Numbered from the stretch's first letter, positions 16,767 through 26,598 are shown. The stretch is 64,000 bases of DNA from Methanomicrobia archaeon JdFR-19 (GCA_002010075.1 MTMG01000016.1:86962-150961); one strand, 5' to 3'. The notes: generated by a model not told the origin, from the sequence alone. Program-made: numbers and translations.

Positions 16767-18059
16767 TTAAGTACCTCCAACCAATAGTTTGACAAGGAGG
16801 TGAGGCGCCCCATCAGAGACTGGAACACTTTGTCCATCTTTCCCACAGAATCCTGAAAAAAGCTCGAGCTCTGAACCGACACACTCAATGTTTTTCAAGG
16901 TTTCGAGTGTTGAGCCAGATATAGACACGTCTCTGACAAGTTCTCCAATCTCTCCATCCTTTACAATATATCCATATTCTGCGTTGAAAGCAAACACACC
17001 CTCTGCAGGTGATACTTCACCACCTCTTGACCCCTACAAATACAGTCCATTTCCAAGCTCACACAACATTTCGTCCAGCCCCATATCTCCCTCAACAACA
17101 AACGTATTACTCATTCTCACAAGGGGCTTTGATGCACCTTCAGCTCTTGCATTTCCCCCAATCGGCACACTGGAAAGAATAGACGAGGTCTCTGTTGAGT
17201 GAAGGTATCCAACATGTACACCTTCTTTTATCAGTTCATGTCTTGATGAGGGGACACCCTCGTCATCGAATGCATATGAGCCAAAGCCATCGAGTGTGGG
17301 GTCGTCTACAACCGTCAGACATTCAGAAGCTATCTTTTTCCCGAGTGTGTCTGATAGGATCGAACGTCCTTCAAGTACAGAGTCCGCCTCCATCGCATGC
17401 CCCACTGCCTCGTGTATGAATACTCCCCCCAGTTGCTGATCGAGTAAAACCCTCATGCTTCCTCCTTTGACTGTGTGTGCGGTGAGGAGATTCAACGCCC
17501 TCGAGGAAGCTTTATCTGCGAGTTCTTGCAGATTCCACTTCTCCACGAGTTCCCACCCCCCAATCATGGCTCTGCTCTCCTTTGCCATCTGCAAAATGTT
17601 CCCACTTCGAGCTATGCATAGTATCGACACACCAATTCTCGGATAATATGAGCTGACTTCAAACTCTTCATTTTGGTAATGTGTCCAAGTACTCTCTTCA
17701 AAATAGGATATCTTTACACTCTTCACATTTTTCACGTCTATTTCTTTTAAAAATCTTATTTTTTCCTCTGTATCTATATCTCTTTGGTCGATCTTTGGTT
17801 TATAGTATGTATTCTTTGGTCTCTCTTTTGGGTATAAAATTCCATACGGTTTTTGTTCATCTTTACATGTTTCTTCAATGGTTAGTAGATTCTCCATAGC
17901 TTTTCTGTTGTTGCAGTTTATGTGATATCCCCAAAAGCCATTCTTGAATACTCTTGTTATTGTGTTATTGCTCTTGGAATAGGATATATCATCAACTTTC
18001 CCGTTTTCCAAAACTATCCTCAAAGACTCAGTATTCACGTTTCTTGTATCCTGAAACAT
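16767..18059 (-). CDS. tldD: TldD-family metalloprotease, one in-frame UAG
   Basis: A TldD/PmbA peptidase. The zinc motif HEAVGHAMEAD is near residue 217, and SEC-like and GSYAFDDEGVPS blocks follow. TAG lies at codon 342 (17034-17036). The same frame continues with GSRGGEVSPAEGVFAFNAEY, the Gly-rich strand and following motif conserved in TldD, to SGSTLETLKNI and a TAA at 16767-16769, for 430 residues in all, the usual size. The truncated reading would lack the conserved C-terminal quarter. Its start is ten bases after the lonB stop. A partner TldE gene is not in the window. Confidence 0.92.
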
Positions 18060-18068
18060 AGAGTTGCC

Positions 18069-20003
18069 TCATGGTTGGGGTAATGAAAGCCCATCTTTTC
18101 CAACTCTGAGCTTTGGCTCTTTGGATACAATTATGCTCTTTATGATTTTGATCAGACTAACTTTTTCTTGGGTCTGGGCGAGAGCATGCTCAAGTACATC
18201 AACAATGGTTGAAACTGGCACAATATCCACCTTAGCTTTGTATCTCTCCTCAACAAGCACATCGTCCAAATTTGCCTTTGGTATCAGTACCTTTTTCAGA
18301 CCAGCCTTGGCAGCTGCTTCTATCTTGTATGTAATTCCTCCAACTGGCAGAACATCCCCCCTCACAGAGAGTGAGCCCGTCATGGCAACACTCTGATCAA
18401 CTGGTATGCCTGTGACAGCAGACAATACAGCGGTGGCAACCGATATCGATGCACTGTCTCCCTCAACACCTTCGTAGGTTCCCACAAATTGAATGTGGAT
18501 GTCCATTGAAGCAGTACTCGCCCCAGTGATGTTTTTTATGATGGCAGAGACGTTTTGTACTGCCTCCTTTGCAATCTTTCTGAGTCTCCCAGTCGCAATA
18601 AGCCTCCCCTCTGTTTTTGATTGGGATGGTGTAACCTCAGCCATGATTGGAAGCACGATTCCAGAGTCTCCCCCGATCACAGCAAGCCCATTCACTCTAC
18701 CAACAGCAGAACCCTCTTTGAGGAACACCTCATACTCTTTTCTCTTTTCTATGTAGTGGTCTGCTATCTGTTGCTCGACTGATCGAGCAATTCCTTTTGC
18801 TTTTATCACATGTTTTGCCTCAACATAGGGTGCCCCCTCTTCGATTGCAATATCGCCTGCAACCCTTATCAGCCCTCCAAGGTCTCTGAGCTTGAGTGTT
18901 AGATGTCCTTTTCTTCCAGCTTTCCTCCTTGCCTCTCTTATGATTTCGGCAACAGCGTCTCTTGTGAAGTGTGGAATTTTTTCATCCTTTGAGACCTCTT
19001 GGGCAACAAATCTTACAAGCTTACGTCTGTTTTCTGGTGTGTCTGGCATCGTCTCTTCCATGTATACCTCGTATCCATATCCTTTGATTCTTGAGCGAAG
19101 AGCAGGATGCATACCTGCAACTGCATCATAATTGCCGGCACACACCAGCACAAAATCACATGGGACAGGCTCTGTTTTCACAAGTGCTCCTGCACTTCTC
19201 TCAGACTGCCCTGTGATTGGATATTTCTTTTCTTGAAGAGCAGTCAGTAGGTTCTGCTGAGACTCTATCCTCAGAGTGTTTATCTCGTCTATGAAAAGTA
19301 CACCTTTGTGGGCTCTGTGTATATCACCAGCCTCCACTCTCTCGTGGGCAGGAGTTTCGAGTCCACCTGACTGGAACGGATCGTGTCTAACATCTCCGAG
19401 TAAAGCTCCGGCATGTGAGCCAGTCGCATCCACAAATGGAGCAACCTCTCTATTGATGTTGGATACGAGAAGCTTTGGGACAAGTGCCTCGTCTCTGGGC
19501 ATCATCTGTCTAACGAGTATGAACAGTAAGAGTACCGCTATTATGCCCATCAACCACTCGCCAGTGATGAATGAGAAGAGTATGATACCAAGAGCAATCA
19601 TCATAAAGAACGAATTTTTCGCCTGAGCTTTTTTTCTTGCCTCAAGTTTGTGCGCATCAACGATTTCTTTTCCTTTTCCTGCAGGAACGGTTCGAATTAT
19701 GGGAGTATTTGGGTCTTCTATATTTGGATACACTAGAATATCTTCGAGTTCTTCCTTTGGTAGAAGTTCTGCCATTGCCCTCGCCAGCATGGATTTCCCT
19801 GTTCCAGGCGAACCTATGAGCATTACATGTCTTCTTTGAACTGCTGCCTTCTTTATTACTTCAACTGCCTTATCTTGCCCTATTACCTGCTCTACCAACA
19901 GCTTCGGAACATCTATCTCTGCTGTTGTTTCGAACTCAAGCCCTCCAAATTCGTCATCCATTCTATTACACTTCTTGATTTTCTTGGATATAAACACTTT
20001 CAT
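18069..20003 (-). CDS. Archaeal membrane-bound Lon protease (LonB)
   Basis: ATP-dependent, membrane-anchored LonB. Walker A is LIGSPGTGKSMLARAMAEL and Walker B GVLFIDEINTL. Two membrane helices (about residues 130-165) are inserted in the AAA module after QAKNSFFMM. The C-terminal protease domain has the Ser-containing EGDSASISVATAVLSA and the Lys in GITYKIEAAAKAGLKKVLIP. The 644 residues are full length. The ATG at 20003 overlaps the upstream TAA by one base. It ends with TGA and is followed by tldD. Confidence 0.94.
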   Translation of the reverse strand: MKVFISKKIKKCNRMDDEFGGLEFETTAEIDVPKLLVEQVIGQDKAVEVIKKAAVQRRHVMLIGSPGTGKSMLARAMAELLPKEELEDILVYPNIEDPNTPIIRTVPAGKGKEIVDAHKLEARKKAQAKNSFFMMIALGIILFSFITGEWLMGIIAVLLLFILVRQMMPRDEALVPKLLVSNINREVAPFVDATGSHAGALLGDVRHDPFQSGGLETPAHERVEAGDIHRAHKGVLFIDEINTLRIESQQNLLTALQEKKYPITGQSERSAGALVKTEPVPCDFVLVCAGNYDAVAGMHPALRSRIKGYGYEVYMEETMPDTPENRRKLVRFVAQEVSKDEKIPHFTRDAVAEIIREARRKAGRKGHLTLKLRDLGGLIRVAGDIAIEEGAPYVEAKHVIKAKGIARSVEQQIADHYIEKRKEYEVFLKEGSAVGRVNGLAVIGGDSGIVLPIMAEVTPSQSKTEGRLIATGRLRKIAKEAVQNVSAIIKNITGASTASMDIHIQFVGTYEGVEGDSASISVATAVLSAVTGIPVDQSVAMTGSLSVRGDVLPVGGITYKIEAAAKAGLKKVLIPKANLDDVLVEERYKAKVDIVPVSTIVDVLEHALAQTQEKVSLIKIIKSIIVSKEPKLRVGKDGLSLPQP

Positions 20004-20317
20004 TATCTGACGATATCAGCCTTTACTTCAAGCTCTCCCTTGTACCAGTTGAGAGAGCCTTCCACATGCACAACATCTCCAACATTCACATTCACACGAA
20101 ATGGTGTATATACCTTTACAAGTTCTCCATTCACATCCATTGTTATTAAGGTGTAGTTTTCACCACCCCTCACATAAACAACCACTCCATCCAATGCTAC
20201 ATGTTTTCCAGCCCACTCTCCAATGACGATAAACTGAAGTACAAGAATAGAGCAAATACATACGAGTAAAATGATTGCCTTCACCCTCTCATCAGACAGC
20301 TCCGACTCGGCACGCAT
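20003..20317 (-). CDS. Small membrane-anchored OB-fold-like protein
   Basis: A 104-residue protein with an N-terminal membrane helix (AIILLVCICSILVLQFIVI) and a small beta-barrel-like domain (HVALDGVVVYVRG, VNVGDVVHVEGSLNWYKGE, LEVKADIV). This pattern resembles an OB fold exposed outside the membrane. It ends with TAA overlapping the lonB ATG. The start is uncertain: ATG 20317 or GTG 20284, both overlapping the divergent htpX frame. The function is unknown. Confidence 0.6.
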   Translation of the reverse strand: MRAESELSDERVKAIILLVCICSILVLQFIVIGEWAGKHVALDGVVVYVRGGENYTLITMDVNGELVKVYTPFRVNVNVGDVVHVEGSLNWYKGELEVKADIVR

Positions 20318-21125
20318 ACTTCAGCATCATTCACTCACTCGGATTATAATTCTTGTTGTGATATTATTCATTGTACTTCTTTTTGCCACCATTATTTTTG
20401 GTTATTTAATTGGATTGACAGCTGTTTTGATTGTGGTGTTTGTGGGAGTATATGTTGGTGTAAATGGATGGAAAATATTACTCGAGGGATATAGTATCGA
20501 GGAAGCATCTCCACCCGCTCAGTTATCCAGTCCGCTTTATGAGACTCTTCTAAGTATATCAGAGAAGACAGGCATCTCTCCCCCTAAGTTGTATGTTGCC
20601 AGAATGGAAACGCCAAATGCATTTGCGTTGGGTGGGCTGGGAAGCAGTGCCATTGTTATTTCACATGAGCTTCCTGTTGTTCTCTCTGATGAGGCACTGG
20701 AGGCGGTGCTTGCTCATGAGTGTTATCATATAAAAAGTAAAGATACACTATTGGGGACTGTGTTTTCTGTACTTGCAGGCTTTGTTTGTTTTTTGAGGGA
20801 TGTTGGGGTGTGGAGGATTGCAGTGGATGATGACAGTCTCCCATTGTTCGATGTCGTGGTTCTTAGCGTTGCTTCGATACTGTTGAGGTGTGGGTATTCA
20901 CGCAAGTCTGAGTTTGAGGCAGATATCTTCTCAGCAAGTATTACATCAAAAGAGGCAATTTTGGAGGCGATATAGAAACTTGGTAACCAGAGACTGGTCA
21001 GAGTAAACCCCTCCACATCCAACCTTTTCTTTGTTCCACCAAAACTTCCTAACATCCTTTTGAAGTACTTCACACTGCACCCATCTACTGAAGAGAGGGT
21101 CAATAATCTGCTCATAAAAGCCTGA
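20271..21125 (+). CDS. htpX: HtpX-family membrane metalloprotease, one in-frame UAG
   Basis: A membrane M48 zinc peptidase. Two N-terminal membrane helices are followed by the HEXXH-type AVLAHECYHIKSKD near residue 145, a second pair of hydrophobic segments, and the third-ligand region SRKSEFEADIFSA. TAG is codon 235 (20973-20975). The frame continues for 49 codons to TGA 21123-21125 with KLGNQRLVRVNP and a tail FTLHPSTEERVNNLL, the characteristic HtpX C-terminal motif in which Pro-Ser/Pro precedes the E-R pair. Full length is 284 residues. The start ATG 20271 overlaps the divergent small gene, which is unusual, so the N-terminus is less certain than the end. Confidence 0.88.
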
Positions 21126-21140
21126 TCATAAGAGAAGTGT

Positions 21141-21148
21141 ATTTATAA
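21141..21148 (+). promoter_or_regulatory. aroA promoter TATA box
   Basis: ATTTATAA lies in the gap after htpX, about 55 bases before the aroA ATG. A Shine-Dalgarno-like gttgaggag stands at 21186-21194. Confidence 0.45.
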
Positions 21149-21200
21149 CACCCCCCATAATTTGGAGTAGAATTTATATTTGCAGGTTGAGGAGTCAGAA

Positions 21201-22484
21201 ATGAATGTTGTGATACAACCAGTGGAATGGCTTGAAGGAGAACTCACCCCACCTCCTTCAAAGAGCCACACTCATCGGGCAGTGGTGTGTGGCTCCCTCT
21301 CAGAATATTGTGAGATAAAGAACGCTCTGGTATCAGAGGACACGAGTGCCACTATGGAAGCTGTAAAGGCACTTGGAGCCAGCATTCGTGTGGATGCAGG
21401 GGGCAACATCGCGATAGAGGGTGTGTGTGGTTCACTTTCCACTCCTGAGGATGTGATAGATGCAAAGAATTCTGGTACCACCCTTAGATTCATGATATCT
21501 CTCTGTTCACTTGCTCCTGGTTTGAGTGTGCTGACTGGTGATAACTCGTTGAGAAAGAGACCCAATGCCCCCCTCCTCTCTGCAATGGCACAGCTTGGAG
21601 CATTGACCTTCTCCACCAAGGGAGATGGTACCGCTCCGATTGTTGTTTTTGGTGGAGATTAGGGTATGAAAGGAGGGAGTTGTGAGATCGATGGGGGAAT
21701 TAGCTCCCAGTTCATTTCTGCCCTTCTCATAGCATGTCCCTTGTGTGGCAAGCCATCTAAAATAAAAGTAAAGAATCTAAAGTCATCCCCCTATGTGGAC
21801 ATGACGCTTGATATTCTGCAAAGATCTGGCATCGAGGTTCTCATCAAGAACAGCACATATGTTGTCCCTCCCTCTCAGACATTCAACCTATCCACATATA
21901 CCGTTCCATCTGATTTCTCATCAGCTTCTTATATCTTAGCAGCTTCGTCTATACTCCCCTCTCGTGTGAGGTTAGTGGGAATGTTTCCATCTCTTCAAGC
22001 GGATGAAAAAATCGTTGATGTATTGAGAGAAATGGGTGCTGATGTTCATTGGGATCGTGAGAAAGGGATAGTTGATGTAAAAGGGGGCAATAAGCTTAAA
22101 GGTGCAGTTGTGGATGTGTCTCAGTGTCCAGATTTGACACCAACTGTTGCCGCACTGGGTGTGCATGCAGAGGGCGTTACTGTTGTAGAAAATGCATCCC
22201 ATGTACGTCTGAAAGAGACAGATAGAATTTAGGCGATGGCTTGTGAATTGTCAAAGATGGGCATCAGATGTGAACAAGGGAAGGATTATTTAAAAGTATG
22301 GGGAGGAAAACCTAAATGGGCAAAGTTAAATGGGTGGAAAGACCATAGGATAGTGATGGCTCTCTCAGTAGCCTCTCTCACATGTGGTGCTGAAATTGAA
22401 GATGCGGAGGTGGTATCTGTGTCTTATCCATCTTTCTTTGATGACATGAGAAAACTTGGTGCAGACATCAAGGAGGTCAGATAA
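21201..22484 (+). CDS. aroA: EPSP synthase (AroA), two in-frame UAG
   Basis: 3-phosphoshikimate 1-carboxyvinyltransferase, the sixth step of the shikimate pathway. The N-terminal PPPSKSHTHRAVV, the glyphosate-region DAKNSGTTLRFM, GDNSLRKRPN, and the later GGISSQFISALLIACPL are all present. TAG occurs at codon 154 (21660-21662), just before GMKGGSCEIDGG, and at codon 344 (22230-22232), inside the conserved segment KETDRI-UAG-AMACELSKMG that forms the Lys-Glu-Thr-Asp-Arg active-site motif. The full 427 residues end at TAA. Three separate fragments in the standard code would each be useless. The stop overlaps the next ATG by one base. The start is ATG 21201 rather than TTG 21180. Confidence 0.95.
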
Positions 22485-23611
22485 TGCTCGTGTATGAGGG
22501 AAAGTTGATCAGACTTGAACTTGTTGGCGATTCACCTATGCAACTCAAAGCTGAGGGGTTTCTCTCTCCATTTGCCAGAAGATTTCTAAAAAGCTTTAAC
22601 AAATTACTCTCGTATGAGAAGCCAATAGGGAAAAGAGAAGGAAAACTGATTCTCTCGACTTGGACCCCCCCAATTCCTTCTCCAGCATTCTCAAGACTAC
22701 TCAAAGCGAATATGGAAGCATCGATTAGAAAGAGAACTCCTGAGCAAGTTTCGATCGCAATAACGACCAGATGCTCGAATAAATGTAAGCATTGTGGCGT
22801 AGCAAATGTTCCGACTGCTGATTTGTCTTTTGATGTGGTTAAAAAGGTGATTTCAGATGCGATTAAGCTTGGAACGTATCTGATAACGTTTGATGGGGGA
22901 GAGCCGTTGTTCAGAGGCGACCTCGAGGATATGATAAGATATGTAGACCCATCAAAAGCGATAACAGCCACATTCACTTCTGGATATGGACTCACAGAGA
23001 GAAGAGCTGAGTCCTTAAAGGCATCTGGATTGTATACGGTTAGGGTGAGTTTGGACTATCCAGAGGCAAAGGAACATGACGAATTCAGGGGGAGGGTGGG
23101 TGCATTTAGAGATGCTTATAAAGCAGTGGTAAACTCTCTGTTCTATGATCTTCTTGTTGACCTCTTTGTGGTGATAGGGCCCCACAATATCGATAGGCTG
23201 GAAGACTTTTATTCTCTTGCGTGCGACTGGGGAGTTTCTGAATTGTCAATATATGAAATAGTGTCAGTTGGGAGATGGGAGGGAGATGTACTCTCGAAGG
23301 AGGATATCAAGAGACTCTCAGAGTTTCATATTTCAAAAAACACATCAAAAGATGGTGTGAGGGTTACCGTCTTTCCATATGTGATGTCAAACGAGATGAT
23401 GGGATGTTTTGCAGGCAGGAAATGGGCGCATATAACCGCGACGGGAGACGTACTGCCATGTGCTTACATACCTCATAGCTTTGGAAATGTAAACTCGGAA
23501 TCTTTTGCAAAGGCATGGAGGAGAATTGTTCGCTCCTCACTTCTTAAAGGATGTCCGGGAGAATGTAGAATGAAGGACCCATCCTTTAGAGAGAAAGTTA
23601 TTGAAAGGTGA
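22484..23611 (+). CDS. Radical SAM/SPASM-like protein
   Basis: A 375-residue radical SAM protein with the cluster motif CSNKCKHC near residue 97, the Gly-rich FDGGEPLF, and a C-terminal SPASM or twitch-like region with CFAGRKWAHITATGDVLPC and a final CPGEC. This layout is shared with peptide- and haem-modifying enzymes such as the AhbC/AhbD group, but I cannot assign a substrate. It is a paralogue of the minus-strand protein at 48994-50100: both carry a TWxPPIPSxAFSRLxKA-like segment before the Cys motif. It overlaps aroA by one base and pyrF by a few bases. It ends with TGA. Confidence 0.8.
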   Translation: MLVYEGKLIRLELVGDSPMQLKAEGFLSPFARRFLKSFNKLLSYEKPIGKREGKLILSTWTPPIPSPAFSRLLKANMEASIRKRTPEQVSIAITTRCSNKCKHCGVANVPTADLSFDVVKKVISDAIKLGTYLITFDGGEPLFRGDLEDMIRYVDPSKAITATFTSGYGLTERRAESLKASGLYTVRVSLDYPEAKEHDEFRGRVGAFRDAYKAVVNSLFYDLLVDLFVVIGPHNIDRLEDFYSLACDWGVSELSIYEIVSVGRWEGDVLSKEDIKRLSEFHISKNTSKDGVRVTVFPYVMSNEMMGCFAGRKWAHITATGDVLPCAYIPHSFGNVNSESFAKAWRRIVRSSLLKGCPGECRMKDPSFREKVIER

Positions 23612-23622
23612 TTGGTGAAATC

Positions 23623-24279
23623 ATGGGCAAGCTGAAAGGAAAAGGGGTTATGGTTGCGTTGGATACCTCGTTAGAGAAGGCGGTACAAGTTGTGGATAGT
23701 CTTAATAGTGCGAGAGGGCGCTTCTCGTTAAAAGTTGGCCGCCCTCTCGAGATGAAACATAGCATAGATATTATCTCTCTTTTGAAGCAAAAGAGTGATC
23801 TACCTGTTGTGTATGATGGAAAGATAGCAGACATTCCCCATATCAGCTCAATAATTGCCCAACTTGCCTTTGATGCTGGGGCTGATGGTGTTATAGTTCA
23901 TGGGTTTTGTGGCTCTGATACACTCTCAGCCCTAAAAGAGCTCGGACTTGGGGATGTGATTGTGGTTGCAGATATGTCCCATCCCGGTTCTCGAGATTTC
24001 TATGCAAAGCATTTTCATGAGATTGTTGATAGGGCAGTACAGCTTGATGTGGATGGTATTGTTGTTCCTGCAACAAAGCCCGAGAGAATTCAATTCGTGA
24101 GGGATAGATTCTCTGGATACATATTGTCTCCAGGTGTTGGGGTACAAGGTGCAAAACCCGGAATCCCCTCAAACTACGGAGCTGACTGGGAAATTGTGGG
24201 TAGAGCTGTGTACGATGCAGAAGACCCAAAAAGAGCAGCAGAGGAACATTATAGATGTGTTTTGGGTGGGAGGATATAA
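23623..24279 (+). CDS. pyrF: Orotidine 5'-phosphate decarboxylase
   Basis: The last step of UMP synthesis. The TIM barrel carries the catalytic DGKIADIPH, matching the family D-x-K-x-x-D motif, with MVALDTS at the start, GVIVHGF, and VGVQGAKPG near the phosphate site. The ATG at 23623 (MGKLKGKG) is preferred over GTG 23608, which overlaps the radical SAM stop. The 218 residues are of normal archaeal size. It ends with TAA, and the discriminator base of the minus-strand tRNA-Pro follows at once. Confidence 0.92.
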   Translation: MGKLKGKGVMVALDTSLEKAVQVVDSLNSARGRFSLKVGRPLEMKHSIDIISLLKQKSDLPVVYDGKIADIPHISSIIAQLAFDAGADGVIVHGFCGSDTLSALKELGLGDVIVVADMSHPGSRDFYAKHFHEIVDRAVQLDVDGIVVPATKPERIQFVRDRFSGYILSPGVGVQGAKPGIPSNYGADWEIVGRAVYDAEDPKRAAEEHYRCVLGGRI

Positions 24280-24354
24280 TGGGACAGCGCGGATTCGAAC
24301 CGCGGTCCAAGCGTCCCAAACGCTCGAGGATCGTCCAGGCTACCCCACTGTCCC
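24280..24354 (-). tRNA. tRNA-Pro (UGG)
   Basis: Read on the minus strand, the acceptor stem GGGACAG pairs with CTGTCCC. The anticodon stem GAGCG/CGCTT closes a seven-base loop TTTGGGA with anticodon TGG. The T arm is CGCGG-TTCGAAT-CCGCG. The discriminator is A, and CCA is not encoded. It abuts pyrF on the opposite strand. Confidence 0.95.
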
Positions 24355-24400
24355 ACGGCTAATATAGTAATGCTCATCCATATTTATTTTTATCTTATGC

Positions 24401-25171
24401 TTATCGAACCTTCAGTAATTTTTTGAGTGTGTTTAGTGAAGCAATCCCTTCTCTTACATTCCGTGCTTCTATGATTGAGCATACGTCTCTCTTCTACAGG
24501 TTCTCTATTACACATTTCCAGTCTATCGTGCCCATACCTATCGGGAGATGTGCATCGTATGTCCCATCGTTATCGTGTATATGCACATGCACAATCATCT
24601 CACTTTTCAAGAAATCATCAACCTCGTTGTTTGTGTGAGCATGTCCAACGTCGAATGTGATTCCAACATTCTTCCCAACACTCTCCACGATCTCCTCTAT
24701 CTCATGCCTTGTCCTACACAACATGAACCTCATATTCACCATGTTCTCGACACCAATCACAATCCCCAGTTCCTCTCCCCTTCTCGCAATCGTTTTCAAT
24801 GCTCCGATTACTCTCTCTTTTGCAATCTCTGGATAGTTCAGTGACATCGGTGATAAGTGGCCGGGGTGGAGTGTGAGCATTGATGAGAAGTCTGATGTGA
24901 GCTCTATTGTCGTTATTATTTGGTTAATGCTCTCTTTCCATATTGCGTCGTTCAGACTTGCAATGTTTATGTCTGAAAATGGTGCATGGACGGTTATCGT
25001 GAGTCCAGTTGATTCCTTTATGTCCGTTATTCTTTTACACCATTCATTTGTTAGAGTACCTTTTCCCTCTGCAATAATTTCGAGAGCAGAAAATCCATGG
25101 TCAGGAAGGTCAAAAGCCCACTCATAGTCTCTTTCCATTGAAGATATTGAAGAGAGTCCAATCCTTTTCAT
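24401..25171 (-). CDS. Sugar isomerase/endonuclease-IV-like TIM barrel, one in-frame UAG
   Basis: A xylose-isomerase-like TIM barrel of the AP endonuclease 2 family (256 residues), substrate unknown. Metal-site features are VHAPFSDINIAS, LHPGHL, IGVENMVN, FDVGHAH and VHIHDNDG, ending in GMGTIDWKCVIENL. TAG follows at codon 226 (24494-24496). The frame continues 30 codons, KRDVCSIIEARNVREG and a Leu-rich helix, to TAA 24401-24403. This supplies the last barrel strand (SIIEA) and the terminal helix that the family requires. ATG 25171 (MKRIGLSS) is the likely start; the longer frame would run into the divergent promoter. Confidence 0.85.
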
Positions 25172-25212
25172 GCGAATGATTCCATTTTTCCTTCTTTTAT
25201 TTATCATAATCG

Positions 25213-25221
25213 TTTTATAAA
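25213..25221. promoter_or_regulatory. Shared TATA box between TIM-barrel gene and tyrA
   Basis: TTTTATAAA lies about 24 bases before the tyrA ATG, which fits a leaderless transcript. Its reverse complement TTTATAAAA can serve the divergent TIM-barrel gene, with a leader of about 20 bases. Confidence 0.5.
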
Positions 25222-25240
25222 TGGGTGACAACTTTCAAGC

Positions 25241-26548
25241 ATGCGTTTGCTCATAGTGGGGGGAACCGGAAAGTTTGGTAGGTGGTTCGTTCCTTTGTTC
25301 AGGAGACATGGATGGGAAGTCATGGTTTCTGGTAGAGGTGAGAGGAGGGAGGTGGCAGACTCGCTCGGTTGCAGATATGTCCCAGCAGACGAGTATCCGA
25401 AAACCTTGAAGGAGTGTGATATGGTCATGATTTCTGTTCCTATCGATGTATTTGAGGATGTTGTTAGAAAGGTTGCCCCCCATATGAGAAAAGGGTCTAT
25501 TCTGTTTGATGTAACCTCTGTCAAGAAAGGGCCGATTGAGGCTATGCTTAAGTACGCTCCAGAAGGTGTTGAAGTTGTTGGCACACATCCAATGTTTGGT
25601 CCAACCGTCCCAAATCTAAAAGGACAGACTGTAATAATGGTAAGGACTCCAAAATCTGGAAAAGGATTTGATATGTTGAAATCTTTGTTTGAATCAGAAG
25701 GTGCGCATGTCGAAGTAATGGGTGCAGAAGAACATGATAGAGTGATGGCTGTAGTGCAAGGACTCACGCATTTTGCATATCTTTCGATTGGTGCGACCTT
25801 GAAGAAATTGGGGTTTGATGTTGCAAAGTCAAGAAAGTGTATGAGTCCTGTGTATGAGGTGATGATAGATTTTGTTGGGAGAATACTTGCACAGAATCCT
25901 TACTTGTATGCACTAATCCAGACAAATCCAGAAACGATTGAAGTCAGAAAGGCATTCTTGGAAGAAGCAAGAAGACTTTCAGAGCTGATTGAGAGAAATG
26001 ATATAGAAGGATTTGTGAAGACCATGAAAGAGTCTGCATCTCATTTTGGTAATACAGAAGCTGCCTTGAGACGGTCAGACAAAATTATCAGAAGGACAAT
26101 AGATGAGTTGGAAAATGTTATGTCGAGTATAGGAAAGGAGGTTATTGTTCAGCACGTAAAAGGAACGTATCATAGAGGGATTTTGGTAGATGTGAAGGGA
26201 AGAGAATTAATAATCAAGGAAGGGAAAAGAACTGGGGTATTCAAGCTTGAGAACATAAGAATACTTGAACCTCATGAGGTTATGGAATGGAGAATGAAAA
26301 ACGTTCCTCGGGCAAGAAGAGATTTTTCTTTCTTTGTTCCTGAGGGAGCATCAGAAGATGTGTTGAGATGGGTTATATCAAATGTGGAAAACGTAGCAGA
26401 TGTGAGCATCATAGATGTATACAATCATAGAAAGGGGAGAAGTATTACATTCAGAGTCGAAATCCTCTCTGATGTGGATGTTAAATCTATTGAACACGAG
26501 ATTATTCGAATTCTTAAAGGTCTTGGTTGTTCAATCAGAGGAGAATAA
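25241..26548 (+). CDS. Prephenate dehydrogenase (TyrA), long archaeal form
   Basis: An NAD(P)-dependent dehydrogenase of tyrosine synthesis. The N-terminal dinucleotide motif IVGGTGKFGRWF is followed by MISVPIDVFEDVV, FDVTSVKKGP and GTHPMFGP, which are typical prephenate dehydrogenase motifs. The helical dimerisation domain runs to about residue 290. The C-terminal 140 residues form an extra domain with a small beta segment (VKGTYHRGILVDVKGRELII) and an ACT-like or ferredoxin-like end, possibly regulatory. It has a leaderless-type start and ends with TAA. It complements aroA in aromatic amino acid synthesis, though the two are not in one operon. Confidence 0.88.
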   Translation: MRLLIVGGTGKFGRWFVPLFRRHGWEVMVSGRGERREVADSLGCRYVPADEYPKTLKECDMVMISVPIDVFEDVVRKVAPHMRKGSILFDVTSVKKGPIEAMLKYAPEGVEVVGTHPMFGPTVPNLKGQTVIMVRTPKSGKGFDMLKSLFESEGAHVEVMGAEEHDRVMAVVQGLTHFAYLSIGATLKKLGFDVAKSRKCMSPVYEVMIDFVGRILAQNPYLYALIQTNPETIEVRKAFLEEARRLSELIERNDIEGFVKTMKESASHFGNTEAALRRSDKIIRRTIDELENVMSSIGKEVIVQHVKGTYHRGILVDVKGRELIIKEGKRTGVFKLENIRILEPHEVMEWRMKNVPRARRDFSFFVPEGASEDVLRWVISNVENVADVSIIDVYNHRKGRSITFRVEILSDVDVKSIEHEIIRILKGLGCSIRGE

Positions 26549-26552
26549 TCAA

Positions 26553-26562
26553 AAACTTTATA
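26553..26562 (+). promoter_or_regulatory. Promoter of the L21e-rpo4 operon
   Basis: An AAACTTTATAAC-like TATA element lies just after the tyrA stop. A strong Shine-Dalgarno gggagga at 26585-26591 precedes the L21e ATG at 26599. Confidence 0.5.
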
Positions 26563-26598
26563 ACATCAAGATTTTAAGTCTGTTTGGGAGGATGTGTG

